This document shows, piece by piece, positions 1 to 5,530 of a stretch of 5,530 nt of DNA. The DNA is taken from assembly GCA_013330155.1 (NCBI GenBank), contig DUIU01000127.1:1-5530 (forward strand). Reading direction: 5' to 3'. This DNA comes from Candidatus Poseidonia sp. Its GTDB lineage: Archaea > Thermoplasmatota > Poseidoniia > Poseidoniales > Poseidoniaceae. The first letter of the stretch is position 1. Each line of letters opens with the position of its first letter. The translations under genes and the position numbers were made by a program. Under the pieces are notes generated by a model. It was not told the DNA's origin. It saw only the letters and a list, made by a program, of their open reading frames with translations, and searched no databases.

Positions 1-1914
1 AGCGCTCCACTCGTTGAAGTTCACTTTGGACAGGTCAAACTCAACATCGGATTGTACACATGTGCTTTGGTTGGCATAGCAAAGAACTCGCCCTTCTTCA
101 TTGACGATCTCATGCTCCCAATCATAGGGGTCAATCCCCGTCAAAGAAAGATCGAGTGAACTGGTTTCTTCAAGGGTTTTGGTGAGCACAATCGTTGAGC
201 TGCCGTCCACCGTTGTCACCCAATTGGGGAGAATAATTTCAACCGTCAATTCGGCCGGTGGCAACCCGTCAAGCGGAATGTCGTTGAGGAACGAACCGCC
301 GATCAGCGCTTCCAACGAAAAGCCAGAATTCATCAATCGTTCCAAATCACTGCTTTGGATGTTCTCGAGGAAGCCGTTGATGGTTGAATTTTCATCGTTT
401 TGTTCCATGATGATATCGATGAAACGCATGGAAAAGGGTTGGCTTGTGGTTTGAAGGTAGATGGGTTTCGACCCGTCCATGGCGTTTGGTCCTTGGAGGC
501 AATAATGGAGCACCTGCCCTGCTGCCACCGGTTCGGTGCAGCCGCTGGAATGGCTGTAATTGAGCCCTCCTTCCTCATCAAAAATGCCCGTACCGTCGCT
601 CACGGAAACCCATTGCATATCGCTCATGGAGATGTCGCCAACGCCAGCCATGGTGCTGCCCAAACCCTCCACGATGTCGCCAACTGGGAACTGGTCGGTG
701 AACTGCGTGAGGTCAACGATGTCGTTGTGATAGGCGAGCCGAATCCCATCGGAGGTGATGACGGGAATGGAGGCTGAACCCGCAACATCAAACATGTTGA
801 TGCCCCAATTGTTCAAGGTTTCAGCGTCGAGGTAGTACAAACCGGCGGCAAAGTCAATCGTGGCCGCATTTTCGTCGGAAAGGTCGACCACGAGGTTCAG
901 ATCAAGGGCTTTTGAGCCCTCTTCAATGTCAACGGTCGGTGATTGCGGTGAGTTGCGGTGGCCCATTCGAAGGTCAACGGTTTGGACCAGATCGGTGGCA
1001 GTTTCTCCCGCTTGCAGATGGTCCATGGACCACGTTGAAGCATTGAAGTTCGGAGTGCCGGCTCGAAGGAGCAAGGTTCCGTTTCCGTCCACGCCAAGGA
1101 CGGTGGAATAGGAGGAGGGATTGATGACAAAATCGGCCTTGTGGCCCGGCTTGGTCGTCAGGTCGAAGCTGGTGTTTACCTCAGCCCCCATCGTGAGAAG
1201 GCCGCGGTAGGTTCGTTCAAGGTCGAGGTTCTCAGAACCCACGAGGTTGAAGTTGCTGGCCAACAAATCCACCGAGGCCGTGGCTTGGAAACAGAGCGGG
1301 GGTTCGAAGACGTTGTTCTCAGAAGCACCCTCTGCCTGTGCGTCCGAGGCAGAGTCCGTTGAACAGGTCGTTGTTTGACCGCCGCTGGTGAAGCTTGTAA
1401 CGTACTCCGTTGAGATACTTGTAACCGTTCCAAAGCCTGATTCCAATGCATCTTGGATGGCGTCATGAACTTCCGTTTTGAGTTTCTGACCCACGGTAGG
1501 AGAACCTGAACCACCCGTGCTTTGGTCAAACGTGTGGCGAATCAGGTCTGCAGGAGCCCCATCGTTGGGATCAAGGCCGTCCGTTTGCTCAAGGGTGTCG
1601 CCAACGGTGGTGCCAGAACCAAGCCCGAGGGTGTCGCGTTCAAACTCACGAACCGCCCATGTCAATTCAAGTTCAATCGATGAGGTTGAGACGAGGTCAA
1701 ACACGTACGACCCTTCAACCCAATCCTGGCGATGAGGGGTCATGTCGTCGTTGTGGTCGTAGGTGTCGCATGTTCCCGAACTGATCAGTGAGGAGCACGA
1801 TTGCATGCCACTCGCACTCACGATAGGAACCAGCATCTGAAGGGTGAACATGGCCACCAGCAGGAAAGGAAGACCATTTTTAGACTGATATCGCTTTCCA
1901 ACGCCGCCGGTCAT
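1..1914 (-). CDS. Large secreted protein of unrecognised family (C-terminus beyond window)
   Basis: The frame is open without a stop from the ATG at 1914 to the left edge, giving 638 residues; the real C-terminus lies outside. I do not recognise the family. Residues 1-34 form a signal peptide: basic n-region (K7, R8, K12), hydrophobic core about 15-32, likely cleavage after VSA at 34. The rest is predicted extracytoplasmic and rich in Asp, Thr, Ser and Gly, with alternating hydrophobic stretches suggesting beta-rich domains. Eight cysteines lie in four closely spaced pairs (C40/C49, C184/C208, C459/C472, C612/C619), consistent with disulfides. Six N-glycosylation sequons occur (N247, N278, N291, N452, N509, N615). 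No membrane helix is seen after the signal peptide; one could lie in the missing part. No other ATG, GTG or TTG extends the frame just upstream, and no Shine-Dalgarno precedes 1914, so the message may be leaderless. Divergent from taw2. A surface, S-layer-like or binding protein is possible but unproven. The gene is certain, the function unknown. Confidence 0.88.
   Translation of the reverse strand, partial: MTGGVGKRYQSKNGLPFLLVAMFTLQMLVPIVSASGMQSCSSLISSGTCDTYDHNDDMTPHRQDWVEGSYVFDLVSTSSIELELTWAVREFERDTLGLGSGTTVGDTLEQTDGLDPNDGAPADLIRHTFDQSTGGSGSPTVGQKLKTEVHDAIQDALESGFGTVTSISTEYVTSFTSGGQTTTCSTDSASDAQAEGASENNVFEPPLCFQATASVDLLASNFNLVGSENLDLERTYRGLLTMGAEVNTSFDLTTKPGHKADFVINPSSYSTVLGVDGNGTLLLRAGTPNFNASTWSMDHLQAGETATDLVQTVDLRMGHRNSPQSPTVDIEEGSKALDLNLVVDLSDENAATIDFAAGLYYLDAETLNNWGINMFDVAGSASIPVITSDGIRLAYHNDIVDLTQFTDQFPVGDIVEGLGSTMAGVGDISMSDMQWVSVSDGTGIFDEEGGLNYSHSSGCTEPVAAGQVLHYCLQGPNAMDGSKPIYLQTTSQPFSMRFIDIIMEQNDENSTINGFLENIQSSDLERLMNSGFSLEALIGGSFLNDIPLDGLPPAELTVEIILPNWVTTVDGSSTIVLTKTLEETSSLDLSLTGIDPYDWEHEIVNEEGRVLCYANQSTCVQSDVEFDLSKVNFNEWSA
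1812..1914 (-). other. Signal-peptide coding segment of the large secreted protein
   Basis: Residues 1-34 read as a Sec-type signal: three basic residues within the first 12, then the run LPFLLVAMFTLQMLVPIV, then VSA as a small-residue cleavage site at about residue 34. There is no lipobox cysteine at the cleavage site; the first cysteine is residue 40. This supports a secreted protein rather than a lipoprotein. Confidence 0.75.
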
Positions 1915-1965
1915 AATGGAGGCTAAGGTCGGGAACTTGAAAGGAGTTACCCTCGTGCGTCTCGC
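1915..1965. promoter_or_regulatory. Divergent intergenic region between the secreted protein gene and taw2
   Basis: These 51 bp must carry, or lie very near, the 5' signals of two genes read outward. The only recognisable element is AAGGAG at 1941-1946 on the plus strand, a good Shine-Dalgarno sequence, but it sits 19 nt before the ATG at 1966, farther than usual. On the minus strand nothing resembling a Shine-Dalgarno sequence precedes the ATG at 1914. No convincing archaeal TATA box is visible, so promoter placement is by geometry only. Confidence 0.45.
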
Positions 1966-3102
1966 ATGGAGAGAATGGAGTCGGCGATGTTTCTCGTCGT
2001 GGAATCCGTTCACGGAGAGCAAACCCATTCGTTCCTCAAGAGCAAGGACTGGTTGCATCCAAGCCTTGAACCATTGCGGACTTCAAATGGGTCAATCGGC
2101 TTCCCATTGGTCGGATTTGGCCACGAAGACATCGCTCTCGTCGCCATACGCAACCACCTCGGTATCGAAGCCAACATCGTTGTTGGAGAAACGAAGTACC
2201 GACCACCAGTGGACCCTCATCATCGGCTTCTTGAGGCCGTTTCAACCTGGCTCGAAGACAACAAAGTGGACACTGAGGTCAATGACCTTCTCCCGGCCAA
2301 GTGGGAAAAACTCGGCGAACTGGTGCTGCTTCCTCGTGAACTTGGGCAAACAACAACCTGGAGAAAAATAACCGAGCACCCCAAGTCCGATGACCTCTGG
2401 AAAGGCATGGCTCATGCGTTGAAGGTGACCTCACTTGGCCTCCAAGCTCCCATCGCCAACGACACGTATCGTTCCGCCCAGGTGAAAATGCTGCTCGGCT
2501 CGCCGCATGTTCAGTTTTCTGACCACGGCGTCGTGTTTGCCTTTGATGCCTCAAAGGTCATGTTCTCATCGGGAAACATCACCGAAAGGCGACGGATTGG
2601 AGCCATGAACATGCAAGGCGAGGTCGTGGTGGACGCCTATGCAGGGGTTGGTTACTACACGTTCCACATGCTGGTCAACGCCGGGGCCGCCCACGTGCAT
2701 GCTTGTGAAATCAACCCGGCTTCATTGGCCGGTCTCGAGGCAGGCGCACAAGTCAACGGCCTCCTCGACCGCCTCACCGTTCACCCCGGCGATAACGCCC
2801 TCACGCTCGAAAAATTGCGAGGAACGGCAGACCGGTGTCATCTCGGCCTTCTGCCTTCAAGCGAGCCGGTTTGGGAAGCCTGCATGCTGGCCCTCAAGCC
2901 CAACGGGGGTATGCTCCATATCCACATGAACGTGGAAGAAGAAAAGATCGATTCATGGACGATGACCACGGTTGAACGGTTTCAGAACATGGTCGCCAAT
3001 CACGGCCTTTCCTTCAATGTCAAACCGATGCATGTTGAACGAGTCAAGTGGTTTGCTCCACGGGTTCGCCATGTGGTTTTGGACCTCAGCTTTCGCCCTT
3101 GA
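1966..3102 (+). CDS. taw2: tRNA(Phe) wyosine-37 aminocarboxypropyl transferase (Taw2/TYW2 family)
   Basis: 378 residues. TYW2/Taw2 enzymes transfer the 3-amino-3-carboxypropyl group of S-adenosylmethionine to the tricyclic wyosine base at G37 of tRNA(Phe), in the cytoplasm. Seen here: the family signature MFSSGNITERRRIG (199-212), SAM-binding motif I DAYAGVGYYT (223-232), acidic motif ACEINP (246-251), then DRCHLGLLPSS (289-299) and HIHMNV (318-323). The last two fit TYW2, which has an LGLLPSS-like segment and an H-x-H sequence where Trm5 methyltransferases carry an N-L-P motif. The C-terminus VKWFAPRVRHVVLDL is also typical. From memory, archaeal Taw2 proteins are about 250-280 residues, so the N-terminal half is longer than in the minimal forms. 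The start at 1966 is the first in-frame ATG after a stop at 1924; ATGs at 1975 and 1987 are alternatives, all rather far from AAGGAG at 1941. Its 3' end overlaps the convergent cyclophilin gene. Trm5 is the alternative, less likely. Confidence 0.85.
   Translation: MERMESAMFLVVESVHGEQTHSFLKSKDWLHPSLEPLRTSNGSIGFPLVGFGHEDIALVAIRNHLGIEANIVVGETKYRPPVDPHHRLLEAVSTWLEDNKVDTEVNDLLPAKWEKLGELVLLPRELGQTTTWRKITEHPKSDDLWKGMAHALKVTSLGLQAPIANDTYRSAQVKMLLGSPHVQFSDHGVVFAFDASKVMFSSGNITERRRIGAMNMQGEVVVDAYAGVGYYTFHMLVNAGAAHVHACEINPASLAGLEAGAQVNGLLDRLTVHPGDNALTLEKLRGTADRCHLGLLPSSEPVWEACMLALKPNGGMLHIHMNVEEEKIDSWTMTTVERFQNMVANHGLSFNVKPMHVERVKWFAPRVRHVVLDLSFRP
3086..3102. other. Tail-to-tail overlap of the taw2 and cyclophilin coding regions
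   Basis: The TGA of the plus-strand taw2 frame ends at 3102, and the TGA of the minus-strand cyclophilin frame is the complement of 3086-3088, so 17 bp are coding on both strands. No space is left for a terminator between the genes; each transcript must run into the other gene, giving antisense 3' ends. Confidence 0.85.
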
Positions 3103-4117
3103 CATCGCCGGGGTCAACGAGTTCAGCGACCATGACCATTTCCGCTTCCAGAGCGGGGACTTCCCCCGTGGAGCCATGCTCTTCACGAGCGTTGTGTTGA
3201 CCGTAGACTGCCATGGTTATGCCAACGCCCAACAGTATGAGAGCAAACGGCACGCCGATGATGATGGCAATGTCCTCCACGAGAGAATTGCTGCTTGTGG
3301 CTTTTGAAGCAGGGTTTCGTATGGTCCCATCTGGGTCGGCTACACCGATCATCTCCATGGAATTAATTCGAACCTCAAACAGAGGGCGACCTGCTGAAGA
3401 GAATGGATTGTCAAGGTCCGTTCCAGTCGGTTCATCTGATGTTCTCACATCAGCGATATTACGAATGTGCGTCATGCCGTCTCGAACGATGCCAAAGGTA
3501 GCGTAGCCCTCATCGTCTCGGTTCTCGGGGTCAAGTCCGTGGGCTTCGGTCTCAGCGATGTACCACTGGGAATCAGCCGAATCAGGGTCGGCGCTTCTCG
3601 CCATGCCAATGGCTCCATCCACATGGGAGAGGTTCTCATCGTGCTCAAGGGGAATCGTTTCGCCCGTCCCACCGCTTCCACACATCGGGCTTGCGGCTGG
3701 ATAGACGCCAATCGTTTTGCAGGTAGGGTCGCCTGATTGAGTCACGAAATCGTTGATGACACGATGGAAAAACACACCGTCGTACAATCCAGATTCCACG
3801 TGAGCGATCATGTTGGTGGCGGTGATGGGCGCCCATTGTTCAAACAATTCAATCACCACCACTCCCTCTTCCCAAGAAGGGAGAATGGCATCAGGGGGAT
3901 ACGGGTAGGAGACGTTCATTTTGATGACGGCATTGCCGGTGTAGGAATCCATCATTGGCGAGTCTTCGGATTCCGGACGGTCGGTCCATTCGGTTGGGTC
4001 GAGGCCAACACTGCGCCATACCGGTTCATCGTTTTGGGCATCAACGGGAAGCGAGGAGACCATCGGCGCCATGAGAAGCAGCACAAGAACAACACCTGAC
4101 AAGCGCTGGCGAACCAT
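3086..4117 (-). CDS. Extracytoplasmic membrane-anchored cyclophilin-type peptidyl-prolyl isomerase
   Basis: 343 residues. Cyclophilins catalyse cis-trans isomerisation of Xaa-Pro bonds; this one should act outside the membrane. Residues 1-27 are a signal peptide with core VVLVLLLMAPMV. After an acidic linker (about 28-84) comes the cyclophilin domain (about 85-257). It shows FFHRVI (116-121) with the catalytic Arg at R119, F124 and Q127 of the FxxQxGD segment, GMARS (171-175), and SQWYI (183-187). Human CypA Trp121 and His126 appear replaced by G194 and Y205. An insert of about 14 residues bounded by C133 and C146 follows QSGDPT and may be closed by a disulfide. A transmembrane helix spans about 280-305, followed by a 38-residue acidic cytoplasmic tail. 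Minimal cyclophilins are about 160-190 residues; the extra length is the linker, anchor and tail. The start at 4117 gives a clean signal peptide and has GTGAGG upstream (complement of 4131-4136), 13 nt away. Family assignment is secure; substrates are unknown. Confidence 0.92.
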   Translation of the reverse strand: MVRQRLSGVVLVLLLMAPMVSSLPVDAQNDEPVWRSVGLDPTEWTDRPESEDSPMMDSYTGNAVIKMNVSYPYPPDAILPSWEEGVVVIELFEQWAPITATNMIAHVESGLYDGVFFHRVINDFVTQSGDPTCKTIGVYPAASPMCGSGGTGETIPLEHDENLSHVDGAIGMARSADPDSADSQWYIAETEAHGLDPENRDDEGYATFGIVRDGMTHIRNIADVRTSDEPTGTDLDNPFSSAGRPLFEVRINSMEMIGVADPDGTIRNPASKATSSNSLVEDIAIIIGVPFALILLGVGITMAVYGQHNAREEHGSTGEVPALEAEMVMVAELVDPGDVKGES

Positions 4118-4207
4118 GCTCGGGGATGGACCTCACCCCCATGAAAACTACGGCGGCACCGAGTTTGAAACATCAACACCAAAAAGGAAGACGGGCGAGA
4201 AGAAAAC
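4118..4207. promoter_or_regulatory. Divergent intergenic region between the cyclophilin gene and the small membrane protein gene
   Basis: These 90 bp separate two outward-reading genes and probably hold both promoters. On the minus side GTGAGG (complement of 4131-4136) is a plausible ribosome binding site 13 nt from the ATG at 4117. On the plus side the best candidate is AGGAAG at 4185-4190, 17 nt from the ATG at 4208, which is weak. The middle (about 4161-4190) is the most A-rich part, but I see no clear archaeal TATA/BRE pair, no inverted repeat and no operator. Confidence 0.45.
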
Positions 4208-4597
4208 ATGGACAACGATTCCACCTTTATGCCCGACCTTACGCTTGCCTACGGACTGTTCCTCGTGGCGTGGGGCGTCGCCGTCTCCGTGCTCTCTGAT
4301 TCAAACTCAATCACCTCATACTTCCCCGCCTTCCTTGGTATCCCGCTCGCAGCCTCGGGATGGATGGCAAGATCAAACCCAGAAAAGCGAAAATTATGGA
4401 TGCACATCGCGGTGACCTTTGGATTGCTCTGTGCCCTTGGAGGCACGCGCTTCTTCATGGTCATGGCGGACGGTATCGACTACGCCAGCGGCTCCATGTT
4501 GATGCTCCTGCTCACCGGTTCGGCCTACACCGGGTTGTGTGTTCGCTCGTTTATCGAGGCTCGAAAAGCAAGAGTCGGCGAAGCGTCATCCTCTTGA
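4208..4597 (+). CDS. Small four-helix integral membrane protein, conserved hypothetical
   Basis: 129 residues with four predicted membrane helices: about 11-29, 36-53, 64-85 and 95-113. The loop between helices 2 and 3 (about 54-63, with R55, K60, R61 and K62) and the C-terminal tail (R113, R119, K120, R122) are positive, while the loop between helices 3 and 4 is acidic, so both termini should face the cytoplasm. The pattern SITSYFPAFLGIPLAASG followed by a basic loop and WMHIAV resembles a small conserved bacterial/archaeal membrane family that I recall without a known function, with a 'S-T-x-x-P-A-x-x-G' helix and 'RK-x-x-MH'. The assignment rests on memory of that pattern. It is the first gene of a likely two-gene unit, ending 22 bp before the peptidase start. 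An internal ATG at 4229 is a possible alternative start. No enzymatic residues are evident. Confidence 0.8.
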   Translation: MDNDSTFMPDLTLAYGLFLVAWGVAVSVLSDSNSITSYFPAFLGIPLAASGWMARSNPEKRKLWMHIAVTFGLLCALGGTRFFMVMADGIDYASGSMLMLLLTGSAYTGLCVRSFIEARKARVGEASSS

Positions 4598-4619
4598 TGC
4601 ATGGCAGACACCGCAAGGC

Positions 4620-5530
4620 ATGGCCGAGGCGTCCGAGCCCATCGAGGTGGAACTCAAGGTCGTCGAAGGCAAGACACAGCGCCAGTTGAACATCTCTGCA
4701 GGGATAACGGTCGCAATTTGCCTAGCGTTCCTCATGTTAGCGATGGTCCTCGTACCGTCCACCTCAGAACTGGTGGAAGATGGCCCGGATTACTCGGTTG
4801 AGTGGTGGAACACACCGTTGAGTGAACGCCACACGATGGACCTCCCCATGGACACGCTTCGAGCTCAGCTCCCCGTTAACGGAACCTACCAAGCCCTGCC
4901 CTACGAAGAGCACTTTGTTGAAGTGGAACTCCCAGCCAGTGAACAAGACGCTGGTTTTCCCGGTCCCGCCTTGATGCATGTGGCGCTTTGGTTGCCCGAT
5001 GTTCCAGAAGGCACCAAAATCCCCGTCATCATGACCATTCACCCTTACTATGACTTTGGTGGCGAAGGGGTTGCTGGCGATGACTCGTCCCCAAACACTG
5101 TTCCCGATGGGGGCGTTGGTAAATGGGTGTACGACACCTTCGTCCCTCATGGCTACGCTTTGGCTCAAGCCTCCACCTTTGGCACCGGCCAATCCACGCA
5201 CTGCCAAGACGTGAAGGGCCTTGGCGAACAAACCGGTATTCAGGGCGTGGTGGATTGGCTTGGTGAGCAAGAATGGTCCAACGGCAACGTTGGCCTGATG
5301 GGGAAATCCTACGCCGGCACCACCAACTGGGAAGCGGCTCAGCAACCCTCACCTTACCTCAAGACCATCGTGCCCATTTCGGGTTCGATTGGCGTGCAAG
5401 AAATGTTCTATAGAAACGGTTCCTCCGAGTCAAGAGCCATGCTTTACGATGCCTTGTACGAGGGCGCCACCACCGACCCCACCACCGACGATATGCGCAT
5501 GTGCAGCGACGATGCGATTGGCCCGCTCAA
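4620..5530 (+). CDS. Membrane-anchored Xaa-Pro dipeptidyl peptidase / CocE-NonD family hydrolase, S15 type (partial, 3' end beyond window)
   Basis: 303 residues are visible; the frame is open to the right edge. S15 enzymes are serine alpha/beta hydrolases: PepX cuts Xaa-Pro dipeptides from peptide N-termini, while CocE-type relatives cleave esters. Seen here: a short cytoplasmic N-terminus with K13, K18 and R21, a single uncleaved-looking membrane helix (about 27-46), then an extracytoplasmic domain. The nucleophile elbow is GKSYAG (228-233) with Ser230 as nucleophile, preceded by VDWL and NGNVGLM and followed by a KTIVPISG strand and YRNGS (264-268), the layout known for PepX. HPYYDFGG (141-148) matches the 'PY' region that supplies the oxyanion-hole tyrosine in this family. 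C195 and C295 could form a disulfide. The catalytic Asp and His and the C-terminal jelly-roll domain lie outside the window. The ATG at 4620 is the only start in this frame after the upstream gene; no good Shine-Dalgarno sequence is seen, so translation may be coupled. Peptidase versus esterase cannot be settled from the visible part. Confidence 0.88.
   Translation, partial: MAEASEPIEVELKVVEGKTQRQLNISAGITVAICLAFLMLAMVLVPSTSELVEDGPDYSVEWWNTPLSERHTMDLPMDTLRAQLPVNGTYQALPYEEHFVEVELPASEQDAGFPGPALMHVALWLPDVPEGTKIPVIMTIHPYYDFGGEGVAGDDSSPNTVPDGGVGKWVYDTFVPHGYALAQASTFGTGQSTHCQDVKGLGEQTGIQGVVDWLGEQEWSNGNVGLMGKSYAGTTNWEAAQQPSPYLKTIVPISGSIGVQEMFYRNGSSESRAMLYDALYEGATTDPTTDDMRMCSDDAIGPL
4698..4757 (+). other. 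N-terminal membrane anchor of the S15 hydrolase
   Basis: Residues about 27-46 form a hydrophobic stretch (AGITVAICLAFLMLAMVLV) preceded by basic residues K13, K18 and R21 and followed by the acidic segment ELVEDGPD. There is no small-residue cleavage site and the helix is long, which fits a signal anchor with the catalytic domain outside rather than a cleaved signal peptide. Confidence 0.7.

Noticed and set aside
400..777. 125-codon open frame on the plus strand
   Set aside because: It is antisense to the continuous minus-strand frame of the large secreted protein, and its translation has no family signature.
1176..1529. 117-codon open frame on the minus strand
   Set aside because: It is out of frame with, and inside, the 638-codon secreted protein; its Arg/Ser/Pro-rich translation is typical of a shadow frame.
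1876..1892. AT-rich stretch (ATTTTTAGACTGATAT) as a TATA box for taw2
   Set aside because: It lies inside the signal-peptide coding part of the divergent gene and about 75-90 bp before the ATG; the match to an archaeal TATA box is weak and no BRE is evident.
1916..2371. 151-codon open frame on the plus strand
   Set aside because: It overlaps taw2 in another frame, lacks motifs, and ends before the conserved catalytic core, which belongs to the 1966-3102 frame.
1966..3102. Trm5 (tRNA m1G37 methyltransferase) as the identity
   Set aside because: The LGLLPSS segment and the H-x-H sequence near residue 318 fit TYW2/Taw2, and the N-L-P motif expected in Trm5 is absent.
3080..3120. Bidirectional terminator between the convergent genes
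   Set aside because: The coding regions overlap, and I see neither a stable hairpin nor a T-tract on either strand.
4764..5345. 193-codon open frame on the minus strand
   Set aside because: It lies wholly antisense to the S15 hydrolase, whose plus-strand frame has clear catalytic and membrane motifs. The minus-strand translation shows no recognisable domain.
1..5530. CRISPR array, tRNA, insertion sequence or integration site
   Set aside because: No spaced direct repeats, cloverleaf with a T-loop sequence, terminal inverted repeats or transposase motifs were found on reading the window, which is almost entirely coding.

Overview
The window most resembles a planktonic heterotrophic archaeon of the Marine Group II / Poseidoniales type (Candidatus Thermoplasmatota). 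This is inferred, not proven. The grounds are an archaeal/eukaryotic-type wybutosine enzyme (Taw2), compact gene packing with short divergent intergenic gaps, moderate GC (roughly mid-50s % by eye), and a high share of secreted, Asp/Thr/Ser-rich or membrane-anchored proteins together with a surface-type peptidase. No rRNA, tRNA, CRISPR array, insertion sequence or phage gene was seen.

Layout. Positions 1-1914 (minus) are the first 638 codons of a large secreted protein of unrecognised family; it runs off the left edge, so its C-terminus is missing. A 51-bp divergent gap (1915-1965) separates it from a plus-strand class I SAM-dependent enzyme of the Trm5/Tyw2 family (1966-3102), assigned to Taw2, the aminocarboxypropyl transferase of wyosine-type tRNA(Phe) position-37 modification. 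Its 3' end overlaps by 17 bp the 3' end of a convergent minus-strand gene (3086-4117). That gene encodes a cyclophilin-type peptidyl-prolyl isomerase with a signal peptide and a C-terminal membrane anchor. A 90-bp divergent gap (4118-4207) leads into a plus-strand pair: a small four-helix membrane protein (4208-4597) and, 22 bp downstream, the N-terminal 303 codons of a membrane-anchored S15 / CocE-type Xaa-Pro dipeptidyl peptidase (4620-5530, cut by the right edge).

How the genes fit together. Apart from the tRNA enzyme, every gene encodes a product predicted to be exported or in the membrane. The cyclophilin would act on folding outside the cytoplasmic membrane, the peptidase would trim proline-containing peptides at the cell surface, and the large secreted protein may be a surface or exported structural or binding protein. 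This suits a protein- and peptide-consuming marine heterotroph, but no functional link between these genes is shown by the sequence. The window reads as an ordinary chromosomal stretch. Its least explained element is the 638+ residue secreted protein at the left.
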